From contig CAMJHP010000015.1 in the NCBI GenBank assembly GCA_946405575.1, positions 1 to 55,916 of the forward strand: a stretch of 55,916 nucleotides of DNA, written 5' to 3'. Both the position numbers and the translations under genes were made by a program. Below the pieces are notes generated by a model. The model had not been told where the DNA came from. It made no database searches and worked only from the letters and a program-made list of their open reading frames with translations. This document shows, piece by piece, positions 1 through 7,910 of this stretch (its first letter is position 1; each line of letters opens with the position of its first letter). Origin of the DNA: an uncultured Bacteroidales bacterium (GTDB lineage Bacteria > Bacteroidota > Bacteroidia > Bacteroidales > F082).

Positions 1-203
1 GCGACAGAAGAAACAAGAAGCGCGAATTCCGCAGCCTGTGGATTGTCCGTATCAACGCCGCCGTGCGCGAATATGGTATGAACTACAGCCAATTTATGGA
101 CAAACTCACCAAGTCGGGTATCGAAATTAACCGCAAGGTCCTTGCCGACCTCGCCCTCAACGATCCTCAGGCTTTCAAGGCCATCGTCGACCAAGTGAAG
201 TAA
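1..203 (+). CDS. rplT: 50S ribosomal protein L20, 3' end (partial)
   Basis: The window opens inside this gene. Reading from base 3 gives 66 codons ending in TAA at 201-203. The peptide has the L20 C-terminal signature: a basic RRNKKREFR stretch, [12 protein letters not shown], and a C-terminal segment with [16 protein letters not shown]20 binds 23S rRNA early in large-subunit assembly and in many bacteria regulates its own operon (infC-rpmI-rplT). The start and the upstream genes lie outside the window. A strong terminator follows 28 nt downstream, so this is the last gene of its operon. Confidence 0.95.
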   Translation, partial: DRRNKKREFRSLWIVRINAAVREYGMNYSQFMDKLTKSGIEINRKVLADLALNDPQAFKAIVDQVK

Positions 204-230
204 GTTCGCGTTATTGTTTTGATAACAAGG

Positions 231-261
231 AAGACCTGCCTTTGTGGTGGGTCTTTTTTTT
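231..261 (+). terminator. Intrinsic terminator of the rplT operon
   Basis: A stem pairs AAGACCTGCC (231-240) with the complementary segment ending GGGTCTT, including two G-T wobbles. It is closed by a short TTTG loop and followed by a run of eight T residues. Confidence 0.85.
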
Positions 262-326
262 GCGGTTGCCGTGGTACGACAGTCCAACAGCACAGGGCTG
301 TAGGACTGTCACGCTGTGGCAGCCGC
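262..326. repeat. Long imperfect hairpin, REP-like, between rplT and uvrB
   Basis: Arms 262-291 and 297-326 pair over about 30 bp around a 5-nt loop. Nearly all departures from perfect pairing in the outer 24 bp are transitions; five become G-U pairs in a plus-strand transcript and two are A-C mismatches. The inner 5 bp (ACAGC/GCTGT) are perfect. The right arm contains CTGTCACGCTGTGGCAG, closely matching the short hairpin at 11977-11997. It lies between the rplT terminator and the uvrB promoter and does not belong to either. Confidence 0.75.
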
Positions 327-364
327 AAACGATTATTATTATGGTGCGGTTTAAGGAAAATACG

Positions 365-372
365 TATCTTTG
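365..372 (+). promoter_or_regulatory. uvrB promoter -7 element (TATCTTTG)
   Basis: A perfect Bacteroidota TAnnTTTG box ends 8 nt before the uvrB ATG at 381. This implies a near-leaderless transcript and argues against any start upstream of 381. Confidence 0.7.
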
Positions 373-380
373 CAATCAAT

Positions 381-2399
381 ATGAACTTCAAACTAGTATC
401 AGATTTTCAGCCCACCGGCGACCAGCCTGAAGCCATCAAGCAGTTGGTCGAAGGCATTCGGCGTGGTGACCGTGCTCAAACGCTGCTCGGTGTGACTGGT
501 TCAGGTAAAACTTTTACCATTGCCAATGTGTTGGCCCAATTGAATCGTCCTGCCTTGGTGTTGAGCCATAACAAGACTTTGGCGGCACAGCTCTTTGGTG
601 AGTTCAAGCAATTTTTCCCTGAAAACGCGGTGGAGTATTTCGTTTCCTATTACGACTACTACCAACCCGAGGCGTTCATCCCTGCCACGAATACCTATAT
701 AGAGAAGGACTTGGCCATCAATTCGGAAATTGACAAAATGCGCTTGGCCACGACTTCGGCCTTGCTTTCAGGGCGGCGTGATATCATTGTGGTATCCTCG
801 GTGTCATGCCTTTATGGCATTGGTAACCCAGACGATTTTGGCAAGAACATCATCTATTTGGAACGCGGTATGAAAATCAGTCGTGACGATGTGGCAAAGG
901 CCTTGGTGGGAGCTTTGTACGTACGCAACGAGATTGAATTCACTCAAGGTAAGTTTAGGGTGAAAGGGGAGACAATGGATGTGTTTCCCGCTTATGCGGA
1001 CTATGCCTATCGCATCGTGTTTTGGGATGACGAGATCGACAGTTTGGAGATGTTCAATCCTGTGACTGGTCGTCGTTTGGAGGAGCTCACAGAACTGACC
1101 CTTTTCCCAGCCAACATCTTTGTGACTTCGCAGAGTAAGTTGAATTCTGCAGTAGTGGAAATTCAGGATGATATGTTTAAGCAGGCTGAGTATTTCCGTG
1201 AGATTGGAAAGAATCTTGAGGCCAAGCGCTTGGAAGACCGTGTGAACTTTGACATTGAGATGATGAAAGAGTTGGGCTATTGCTCCGGTATAGAGAATTA
1301 TTCGCGCTATTTTGATGGGCGCAGTCCTGGCTCGCGGCCGTTCTGCCTACTCGATTATTTTCCTGATGACTTTATCACTGTCATTGACGAAAGCCATGTC
1401 ACCATCCCTCAAATCCGAGGTATGCATGGGGGCGACCGTTCGCGCAAACAGACTTTGGTGGAATACGGTTTCCGTTTGCCTTCTGCATTGGACAATAGAC
1501 CTTTGCAGTTTGATGAGTTTGAGACTCTTACGGGACAGACTATCTATGTCAGTGCCACGCCTGCCGAGTTTGAACTTCAGCAGAGTGAGGGCGTGTATGT
1601 GGAACAGCTGATTCGGCCAACGGGACTACTCGACCCGCTTATTGAGGTGCGGCCGAGTCTAAACCAAGTTGACGACTTGATTGATGAAATTCACAAGGTG
1701 GTGGAAAAGAACCAGCGCGTACTTGTCACAACTTTGACGAAACGTATGGCCGAAGAACTTAATACATATCTCAACAACTTGAAAATCAAGACCCGATATA
1801 TCCATTCTGATGTGGATACTATGGAGCGTGTGGAAATTCTGCAAGGCTTGCGTATGGGTGATTTTGATGTTCTGGTTGGTGTGAACCTTTTGCGCGAAGG
1901 TTTGGATTTGCCTGAAGTCAGTTTGGTAGCCATCCTGGATGCTGACAAGGAAGGTTTCCTGCGTTCGGAGCGCTCTTTGACACAAACTGCGGGTCGAGCA
2001 GCGCGTAATTCCGAAAGTAAGGTTATTATGTATGCAGACACCATCACGGATTCTATGCGCAAGACCATTGACGAGACGGCTCGCCGTCGTTCTAAGCAAA
2101 TGGCTTACAATGAGGCACATGGCATCGTCCCCAAGACTATTGTCAAAGCCATTGACAATTCTTTGGGTACTTTGAAAGGCAAAGGAGAAATTCCAATGTC
2201 GTATGGTCAACAGGTTTCGACGACTACTATTGCGGCTGAGAGCCAGCTGTCTTATATGTCGAAGGAACAACTGCAGAAAGCTGTCCAACAAGCGAAGAAG
2301 AATATGGAGAAAGCCGTCAAGGAGATGGACTTCCTTGCTGCGGCGAAGTATAGGGATGAAATGGTGGCATTGCAGGAATGCTTGGATAAAGTGAAGTGA
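381..2399 (+). CDS. uvrB: Excinuclease ABC subunit B
   Basis: A 672-aa UvrB, the normal family length. It is the helicase-like damage verifier of nucleotide excision repair, loaded onto DNA by UvrA and later recruiting UvrC. Walker A GVTGSGKT is at residues 37-44, and the beta-hairpin that inserts behind lesions (YYDYYQPEAFIP) is at about 90-101. The SF2 helicase motifs end in QTAGRAARN, and the C-terminal UVR motif that binds UvrC is present (KAVKEMDFLAAAKYRDEM). The frame is open upstream to 219, but the promoter box at 365-372 and the canonical MNFKLVSDFQPTGDQ start fix translation at 381. recQ follows after 4 nt, so the two repair genes are probably co-transcribed. Confidence 0.97.
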   Translation: MNFKLVSDFQPTGDQPEAIKQLVEGIRRGDRAQTLLGVTGSGKTFTIANVLAQLNRPALVLSHNKTLAAQLFGEFKQFFPENAVEYFVSYYDYYQPEAFIPATNTYIEKDLAINSEIDKMRLATTSALLSGRRDIIVVSSVSCLYGIGNPDDFGKNIIYLERGMKISRDDVAKALVGALYVRNEIEFTQGKFRVKGETMDVFPAYADYAYRIVFWDDEIDSLEMFNPVTGRRLEELTELTLFPANIFVTSQSKLNSAVVEIQDDMFKQAEYFREIGKNLEAKRLEDRVNFDIEMMKELGYCSGIENYSRYFDGRSPGSRPFCLLDYFPDDFITVIDESHVTIPQIRGMHGGDRSRKQTLVEYGFRLPSALDNRPLQFDEFETLTGQTIYVSATPAEFELQQSEGVYVEQLIRPTGLLDPLIEVRPSLNQVDDLIDEIHKVVEKNQRVLVTTLTKRMAEELNTYLNNLKIKTRYIHSDVDTMERVEILQGLRMGDFDVLVGVNLLREGLDLPEVSLVAILDADKEGFLRSERSLTQTAGRAARNSESKVIMYADTITDSMRKTIDETARRRSKQMAYNEAHGIVPKTIVKAIDNSLGTLKGKGEIPMSYGQQVSTTTIAAESQLSYMSKEQLQKAVQQAKKNMEKAVKEMDFLAAAKYRDEMVALQECLDKVK

Positions 2400-2403
2400 T
2401 GTT

Positions 2404-4329
2404 ATGAGTGCCCAGACACGTGCCATATTAAAGCAATATTGGGGCTATCCTTCCTTCCGTCCTCTGCAAGAAGACATTATAGACTCGGTGATGGCGGGCA
2501 ATGATACGCTTGCTCTCCTGCCTACGGGCGGCGGCAAGAGTATCTGTTTTCAGGTACCAGCTATGGCTATGGATGGACTTTGTCTGGTCATTACGCCACT
2601 CATCGCTCTGATGAAGGATCAGGTGGCCCATCTCGTGGAGAAAGGCATCCCTGCTGCTGCCATCTATTCTGGTATGCACCCCGATGCATTGGAGCTGGCC
2701 TATAATCAAGCGGCATACGGACGGCTGAAATTCCTCTATGTCTCGCCCGAACGTCTCCAGACCAATGCTTTCATCGAAGCACTGCAAAAAATGAAAGTCT
2801 GTCTGCTGACTGTCGATGAGTCGCATTGCATCTCACAGTGGGGTTATGACTTTCGCCCACCTTACTTGAAGATTGCGGACATAAGGCCCTATTTGCCCCA
2901 TACACCAGTGCTGGCATTGACCGCCACGGCAACGGCCAAAGTGGTCGACGATATTCAGTTGAGGCTTGGCTTCAAGCAAAAGAATGTCTTCCAAAGTAGT
3001 TTCGAGCGCAAGAATGTGACCTACAATGTGTATCACGAGGCTGACAAATATGGAGTGTTGCGCTGCAAGTTGGAGGCTATGTCGGAAGGCAGTGCTATAG
3101 TCTATGTACGTAACCGCAAACGGACACAGATTATTTCTGACTGGCTTAACTCGGTGGGCATTTCCGCGACTTTCTATCATGCCGGTTTGGATGGCAAGAC
3201 ACGCGATGAGCGGCAATACTTATGGATGAAAGGTAAGGTGAAGGTTGTCGTTGCCACTAATGCTTTCGGTATGGGTATTGATAAACCTGATGTGCGCCTC
3301 GTCATCCATATGGAATTGCCCGATAGCATCGAAGCTTATTTTCAGGAGGCTGGTCGTGCTGGTCGCGATCTGAAGCCTTCCGAGGCCATCTTGCTTGTTT
3401 CGCCTGCTGATGTCAAGAAGTTGCAAGAGAATTTGACACAGTCATTCCCTGAGTTAGATAGAATTAAATTGATTTACAATGCTTTGGGAAATTATTTCAA
3501 TATTCCCATAGGGGCAGGGGAAAATATATCGTATCCTTTTGTCATTAGCGATTTTGCCAATCGTTATGGATTCTCTGTCGTCGAGGTTTTCCACACAATG
3601 AAAATCCTTGAAAAGGAAGGCTTTCTGATGCTTTCCGACAGCTTCGATGAGTCTTCCAAGGTAATGATAAAAGCCTCACGTGACGAAATCTATGGTTTTC
3701 AGGTCAATAACCCACAATTTGGTGAACTCATCAAGTTTATGCTTAGGAGTCTACCAGGAGTGATGACTGATTTTGTGAAAATCAATGAGGAAATGATGGC
3801 GAAGAAAACAGGTATGTCTTCTGATAAAGTTATTGAGCAGCTGAAAAGACTTGACTCATATAGCTTTCTTTCCTATGCGCCACGAAAGGATAAGCCACAG
3901 GTGTTATTCCTTTCTGAATTTGTTGATACAAGGCATTTTGGACTGTCAAAAGAAAATTACTATGACAGGAAAAACGATGCTGAAGCGCGAGTGAAGGCGG
4001 TTATTGGCTTTGTGAATAATGATGAGGAGTGTCGCAGTGTGCAGCTGTTGAGCTATTTCAATGAAAAGACGAAGAATACATGCGGTCATTGTGATGTTTG
4101 TGTGAAGCAAAACAGCAAAAGGGTTCCGTATGATAAGATAGAGGAAAGAGTGCAAAGTGTAATGAGTGAAACAGCTCAACCGATGAAAGATGTGTTGAAG
4201 AAGTGCTCGGAATTTGATGAAGCCAAAGTGTTGGATTCCATTCGGTTTCTTGTCGACAGTGGAGTTTTGCAGTTGGAAAAAGATGGTTCAGTGAAAAAGA
4301 AGAACAACAAAAAAAGCCGTCATTTGTGA
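2404..4329 (+). CDS. recQ: ATP-dependent DNA helicase RecQ
   Basis: A 641-aa RecQ-family 3'-5' DNA helicase acting in recombination and stalled-fork repair. Walker A (LLPTGGGKS) lies at about residues 38-46, the DESH box at 138-141, and a second RecA-like lobe ends with QEAGRAGRD. A RecQ-Ct zinc site follows, with cysteines spread from EECRS to CGHCDVC. The C-terminus is short and no clear HRDC domain is visible; this is common in Bacteroidota RecQ paralogues but leaves open exact equivalence to E. coli RecQ. The stop codon TGA (4327-4329) lies inside the right arm of the terminator hairpin. The gene starts 4 nt after uvrB. Confidence 0.93.
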   Translation: MSAQTRAILKQYWGYPSFRPLQEDIIDSVMAGNDTLALLPTGGGKSICFQVPAMAMDGLCLVITPLIALMKDQVAHLVEKGIPAAAIYSGMHPDALELAYNQAAYGRLKFLYVSPERLQTNAFIEALQKMKVCLLTVDESHCISQWGYDFRPPYLKIADIRPYLPHTPVLALTATATAKVVDDIQLRLGFKQKNVFQSSFERKNVTYNVYHEADKYGVLRCKLEAMSEGSAIVYVRNRKRTQIISDWLNSVGISATFYHAGLDGKTRDERQYLWMKGKVKVVVATNAFGMGIDKPDVRLVIHMELPDSIEAYFQEAGRAGRDLKPSEAILLVSPADVKKLQENLTQSFPELDRIKLIYNALGNYFNIPIGAGENISYPFVISDFANRYGFSVVEVFHTMKILEKEGFLMLSDSFDESSKVMIKASRDEIYGFQVNNPQFGELIKFMLRSLPGVMTDFVKINEEMMAKKTGMSSDKVIEQLKRLDSYSFLSYAPRKDKPQVLFLSEFVDTRHFGLSKENYYDRKNDAEARVKAVIGFVNNDEECRSVQLLSYFNEKTKNTCGHCDVCVKQNSKRVPYDKIEERVQSVMSETAQPMKDVLKKCSEFDEAKVLDSIRFLVDSGVLQLEKDGSVKKKNNKKSRHL

Positions 4330-4340
4330 CGGCTTTTTTT
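4309..4340. terminator. Bidirectional terminator, recQ / hup
   Basis: AAAAAAGCCGTCA pairs perfectly with TGACGGCTTTTTT around a TTTG loop. A-tract and T-tract flank it on both sides, so it can serve both convergent genes. It overlaps the recQ stop codon. Confidence 0.9.
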
Positions 4341-4357
4341 GTTACTTTTGGATACTA

Positions 4358-4621
4358 TTATTTCAGCATATTGGCAGCGGCTTTGAACTTCACGACTTCC
4401 TTAGCAGCAATATTGATGGATTTACCCGTTTTGGGGTTACGGCCTTGTCTGGCGGGGCGTTTGGCAACAGACATAGTTCCAAAACCAACAAGTGCGATCT
4501 TACCGTCCTTCTTCAGTTCATCTTTTGTGACATCCATAAAAGCATCAATAGCCTTTCTTGCGTCAACTTTGGTCATACCCGCCTTCTCGGCGATAGCGTT
4601 GATTAATTCTACTTTATTCAT
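4358..4621 (-). CDS. hup: HU family DNA-binding protein
   Basis: An 87-aa histone-like nucleoid protein. It starts MNKVELINAIAEKAG and contains the diagnostic arm region VGFGTMSVAKRPARQGRNP followed by TGKSINIAA, which forms the beta-arms that insert in the minor groove. Full length for HU. It is transcribed alone from its own promoter, convergent with recQ. Confidence 0.95.
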   Translation of the reverse strand: MNKVELINAIAEKAGMTKVDARKAIDAFMDVTKDELKKDGKIALVGFGTMSVAKRPARQGRNPKTGKSINIAAKEVVKFKAAANMLK

Positions 4622-4656
4622 AGTTAGTTGTTATTAGTGGTTAAACTTTTACCCGA

Positions 4657-4685
4657 CAAAAATAGTGCATTTTTGAATAATGCAA
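4657..4685 (-). promoter_or_regulatory. hup promoter
   Basis: On the minus strand TATTTTTG (4657-4664) is preceded at 18-nt spacing by TTG, a good -33/-7 pair for the Bacteroidota primary sigma factor. Confidence 0.65.
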
Positions 4686-4756
4686 GCACTTTTAGAAAAA
4701 AATGTGATTATTTTTGCGAAAAAAATACTAAAAAAGTCAAAAATAGTATATTTCTC

Positions 4757-5728
4757 TCATTCAGTGACTGTTTTCCAAAGGCCATTTAGCTGTTTGCCTC
4801 TCAAAAATTCGGCAATTGACATACTCTTTTTCCCTGCTTGTTGGACAGTGGTCAGATGGATGTATCCGTCTTTTAGCGCAACTTTGAGGGTCGTCTTATT
4901 GTCAGTTATGACGCTGCCGACAGCAGTATTGTGTGGGCACAATTCAATCTCTGAAGAAAAAATTTTCAAATCAACAATGTCGTTGCTTTCTGATTGTATT
5001 CTGGTGTGGGCAGCAGGATAGGGTGACAATCCTCTGATGTGGTTGAAAACGGTCTGGCAGTCTAGGCTCCAATCCACATTGCAAAATTCCTTTGAAATCT
5101 TGGGTGCTGGCTTCAGGGTTTGATAGGAAACGAGTCCTTCTTGTGGTAGTGCTTGAACATTTCCGTTTTCTATTATCTTAATGGTCTCGACAACAACTTT
5201 ATTGCCAAGCAACATTAGTTTGTCATGGAGCTCTCCGGCAGTTTCGTCCTGACGTATGCTGACTTTCTCGCGCAAAATGATAGCTCCTTTATCGATTTCC
5301 TCATTGAGGAAGAAGGTAGTGAGTCCCGTTTCAGTCTCACCATTGATAATGGCAAAGTTGATGGGGGCCGCACCACGATATTGGGGTAGGAGAGAAGCGT
5401 GGAGGTTAAACGTGCCATATTTTGGCATTTGCCAAACTACAGCGGGCAACATTCTGAAAGCCACTACTATAAAAAGATTGGCTTGGTAGGAGGCTAATTG
5501 CTCTAGGAAAACTTGATCTTTGAGCTTTTCGGGTTGCAACAAAGGCAGTTTATGTTCCAAGGCAGTCTTTTTGACTTCTGAATATTGTATTTTTCTGCCG
5601 CGACCAGCAGGTTTATCGGGCATAGTGACGACAACGGCGACTTCATAACCGGCTCCAAGGATGGCTTCCAATTGTGAGGCGGCAAATTCTGGGGTGCCAA
5701 AGTAGGCAATTCTGATTTTGTTCTCCAT
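4757..5728 (-). CDS. fmt: Methionyl-tRNA formyltransferase
   Basis: A 323-aa enzyme that formylates initiator Met-tRNA using 10-formyl-tetrahydrofolate. The N-terminal Rossmann domain begins IRIAYFGTPEFA. The catalytic loop signature SLLPQYRGAAPIN, with the conserved Asn/His/Asp set around NLHASLLP and GLTTFFLNEEIDKG, is intact. The C-terminal OB-like domain (FCNVDW..IRGLSPYPAAH) binds tRNA. It lies downstream of the TPR gene but is separated from it by a terminator, so it probably has its own promoter. Confidence 0.95.
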   Translation of the reverse strand: MENKIRIAYFGTPEFAASQLEAILGAGYEVAVVVTMPDKPAGRGRKIQYSEVKKTALEHKLPLLQPEKLKDQVFLEQLASYQANLFIVVAFRMLPAVVWQMPKYGTFNLHASLLPQYRGAAPINFAIINGETETGLTTFFLNEEIDKGAIILREKVSIRQDETAGELHDKLMLLGNKVVVETIKIIENGNVQALPQEGLVSYQTLKPAPKISKEFCNVDWSLDCQTVFNHIRGLSPYPAAHTRIQSESNDIVDLKIFSSEIELCPHNTAVGSVITDNKTTLKVALKDGYIHLTTVQQAGKKSMSIAEFLRGKQLNGLWKTVTE

Positions 5729-5737
5729 AATCTATCA

Positions 5738-5770
5738 TAAAAATGCCTGACCCAATCGAGCCAGGCATTC
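5738..5770 (-). terminator. Terminator of the TPR gene
   Basis: On the minus strand AATGCCTG pairs with CAGGCATT and is followed by a short T run. It sits just upstream of the fmt start. Confidence 0.75.
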
Positions 5771-5791
5771 CTTATAATAATAAACTATAAA

Positions 5792-6523
5792 CTATTTCAT
5801 TTTTTCTTCGAGATATGCGATGCTCTTGTTGATATCGAAAGCCTCGTTGCTATTCGGGTAGTCCTTTTTCAAGGTCTTGTAGGTCTCTAAAGCCTTGGCG
5901 TAGTTGCCCATAATCTCATAGGTCATACCCAATTTCATAAGGTGCATCGGTGAAGAGAAGTCATTAGCGTTCTTCTTTGCGGCTTTTTCGTAATAGGAAA
6001 TGGCATTTTGTTGGTCGCCAAGTTCAAGATAACAGTCGCCGATAAGACCTAAAGCCAGAGGTGACAACACCTTGTCGTCGTTTGTGTATTTCTTGAGGTA
6101 TTCTATCGCATTGTTGTAGTCGCTTTGCTTCAGATAGCAGAGACCTGCATAGTAGGCAGCGAGCTTGCCCGCTTTGGTCGAACCATAGTCCTTGACTATG
6201 TCGAGGAAACCGACCTTTTCACCGTCACCATTCAAGGCAGTGGAATAGTCCTCGTTTTCCATATAATATGATGCAAAGTCAACGGCTTGTGCGGCTTTCT
6301 GCTCAAAAGTGATTTCTTGTGGGAAACTCAGGTTTTTAGCTGTCTCATTGCGCTTTTTCTTGTAGTTAGTGATGCCATAGATGCCGAATGCGATGACCAA
6401 CAGGGCAATGAGAATGATCCACAAGGTCTTCTGGTTGTTTTCAATCCAAAGTTCGGTTTTGCTTAAGGCTTCTTCAACGTTTTCAAGCCTTTCATCTCCT
6501 TGTTTTGTGTTTTGTTTTGCCAT
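5792..6523 (-). CDS. TPR protein with N-terminal membrane anchor (YfgM-like)
   Basis: 243 aa. A charged N-terminus (about 1-33) is followed by one membrane segment, TLWIILIALLVIAFGIYGI (about 34-52), then a soluble domain with three to four tetratricopeptide repeats (for example AAYYAGLCYLKQSDYNNAIEYL and PLALGLIGDCYLELGDQQNAI). The topology, N-in with a periplasmic TPR, matches the YfgM/TPR-like family associated with the Sec translocon and periplasmic chaperones. That functional link is from family knowledge, not from this sequence. It is a single-gene unit with its own promoter and terminator. Confidence 0.8.
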   Translation of the reverse strand: MAKQNTKQGDERLENVEEALSKTELWIENNQKTLWIILIALLVIAFGIYGITNYKKKRNETAKNLSFPQEITFEQKAAQAVDFASYYMENEDYSTALNGDGEKVGFLDIVKDYGSTKAGKLAAYYAGLCYLKQSDYNNAIEYLKKYTNDDKVLSPLALGLIGDCYLELGDQQNAISYYEKAAKKNANDFSSPMHLMKLGMTYEIMGNYAKALETYKTLKKDYPNSNEAFDINKSIAYLEEKMK

Positions 6524-6543
6524 ATCAATTCAAAATTTTGCGT

Positions 6544-6552
6544 GCAAAAGTA
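6544..6552 (-). promoter_or_regulatory. Promoter -7 box of the TPR gene
   Basis: Minus strand TACTTTTGC, 20 nt before the start codon. Confidence 0.65.
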
Positions 6553-6580
6553 CGCTTTTTCGACATACCTTCGACCAAAA

Positions 6581-6612
6581 TTGTGTAATTTTTTCTTTTT
6601 TCGTATTTTTGC
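6581..6612 (+). promoter_or_regulatory. Promoter upstream of repeat copy A and trmH
   Basis: TTG (6581-6583), a 20-nt spacer and TATTTTTGC (6604-6612). The transcript would run through the dispersed repeat into trmH. Confidence 0.6.
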
Positions 6613-6625
6613 ACTCCTTAATAAT

Positions 6626-6785
6626 AGTAGATGAGCAAATTTAGTTTACATATTGGACATGAGGCAAAGGGACTGCGAGACGCGAGACTACGGGACATTG
6701 ACTTGTCTCGAAGTCCCGAAGTCCCGTGTCCCGAAGTCAATAGATAGTGTAGTTTAATTTTGAACAGTTACTTAATTAAATAATA
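6626..6785. repeat. Dispersed intergenic repeat, copy A
   Basis: A 160-bp element whose ends match copy B at 28517-28678. The left end reads AGTAGATGAGCA, then ATTTAGTTTAC and TATTGGAC. The right end reads TAGTTTAAT, TTGAACAG and TACTTAA, then ATAATA. The interior is a run of GAGAC/GGGAC words forming an imperfect inverted repeat (GGGAC... against ...GTCCC). It ends 8 nt before the trmH start codon, so it forms most of the trmH 5' leader. Confidence 0.8.
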
Positions 6786-6793
6786 TAGACGCG

Positions 6794-7549
6794 ATGAAGA
6801 ATTCCATAGTGTACGACGGAAGGGAGACGCAGGATGTCGAATTGCAGGAAAATGCAGATAGGGATGCGGCCATGCTTGAGTTTCTGACGCAGTTCATTAC
6901 TGATGAACGTCGACAGCGTTTTGAGGAGATTCTCAATTTTCGGACAAGGCACATTACCGTTGTTTTGGAGGACATTTTCCAACCTCATAATGCCAGTGCA
7001 GTATTGCGTAGTTGTGAATTGCGTGGTATCCAAGATGTTCATATTGTGGAGAATACCAACCAATATGACGTAAATCCTGATGTGGTGCTGGGAAGTACGA
7101 AATGGCTCAATTTGTACTATTATGAAGGTGCGGAGTTCAATACACCTATGGCATATCAGCATTTGCATGATAAAGGTTATAGGATTGTGGCCACATGTCC
7201 GCATCGTGATGACTTCACGCCGGATACTTTGCCATTGGACCAGCCAATCGCTTTGGTCTTCGGCACTGAGAAGCTGGGGCTTTCAGAGTATGCCGTTGAG
7301 CACGCCGATATGCATGTGCGTATCCCGATGTATGGCTTCACGGAAAGTTACAATATCAGCGTTTCAGCTGCCTTGTTGCTCTATTCGTTGACCAATCGAC
7401 TGCATACCTCCGCCGATATCAATTGGCATCTTACCCAGGAAGAACGTGATGCCCTGCGTCTCGTATGGACTCGCCGTTCATTGAATCGCATAAGACATTA
7501 TGATAGGAAATTTGCCGAGCTCCATCCCGAGTTTTTCACAGAAGGATGA
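6794..7549 (+). CDS. trmH: SpoU-family RNA 2'-O-methyltransferase, TrmH type
   Basis: 251 aa. A SPOUT-fold enzyme that methylates a ribose 2'-OH, most likely Gm18 of tRNA. The three SpoU motifs are present: NASAVLRSCELRG, LVFGTEKLGLS, and IPMYGFTESYNISVSAALLLY. The last forms the SAM-binding trefoil knot. The C-terminal extension with RRSLNRIRHYDRKF resembles TrmH rather than RlmB. The 5' leader consists largely of repeat copy A. Confidence 0.88.
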   Translation: MKNSIVYDGRETQDVELQENADRDAAMLEFLTQFITDERRQRFEEILNFRTRHITVVLEDIFQPHNASAVLRSCELRGIQDVHIVENTNQYDVNPDVVLGSTKWLNLYYYEGAEFNTPMAYQHLHDKGYRIVATCPHRDDFTPDTLPLDQPIALVFGTEKLGLSEYAVEHADMHVRIPMYGFTESYNISVSAALLLYSLTNRLHTSADINWHLTQEERDALRLVWTRRSLNRIRHYDRKFAELHPEFFTEG

Positions 7550-7576
7550 TTGCAATATGCTTTTATTTTTCTCGTT

Positions 7577-7610
7577 TTTGCACTGTAAAGTCAAAAATGT
7601 GTACTTTTGC
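7577..7610 (+). promoter_or_regulatory. Promoter of the lipoprotein/DoxX operon
   Basis: TTTG (7577-7580) and TACTTTTGC (7602-7610), ending 17 nt before the start codon at 7628. Confidence 0.65.
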
Positions 7611-7627
7611 GGTGAAAATTTTCCGAA

Positions 7628-7909
7628 ATGAAAAAGATTCTTATTATCATATTCGCCTTATTTATTGTGGCTCTGCCGTCTTGCAAAAAGACACGTTATT
7701 GCAGATGTACCACCATTCAGAATGAGGAGGTTGTGAACCTAGGCGAGGATTATTATACCATAGAGGACGGCTCTTCCTGCTCCGACAAATCCAAGGAAAT
7801 CGTAGGCTGGGGACAAATTATTTGTACTGAAGTGTCGGAATATGAGGTGACGGGCGAAAAACCTAATTGGTGGGAGAATCTGTTCAACAATAATATCAAC
7901 AAACCCTAA
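7628..7909 (+). CDS. Small lipoprotein
   Basis: 93 aa with a type II signal peptide: MKKILIIIFALFIVALPSC, lipobox LPSC, lipidated Cys at about residue 19. The mature part is short, with further cysteines (YCRC, SSCSD, IICTE) and no recognised fold. It is followed without a gap by the DoxX/thioredoxin gene, which suggests a joint envelope redox function. Confidence 0.75.
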   Translation: MKKILIIIFALFIVALPSCKKTRYCRCTTIQNEEVVNLGEDYYTIEDGSSCSDKSKEIVGWGQIICTEVSEYEVTGEKPNWWENLFNNNINKP

Positions 7910-7910
7910 A

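Noticed and set aside
219..380. N-terminal extension of uvrB
   Set aside because: It would run through the hairpin at 262-326 and upstream of the promoter; homology starts at 381.
1659..2426. 255-aa minus-strand open frame
   Set aside because: Lies antisense within uvrB, is full of His/Leu/Arg-rich shadow sequence, and has no promoter or motif.
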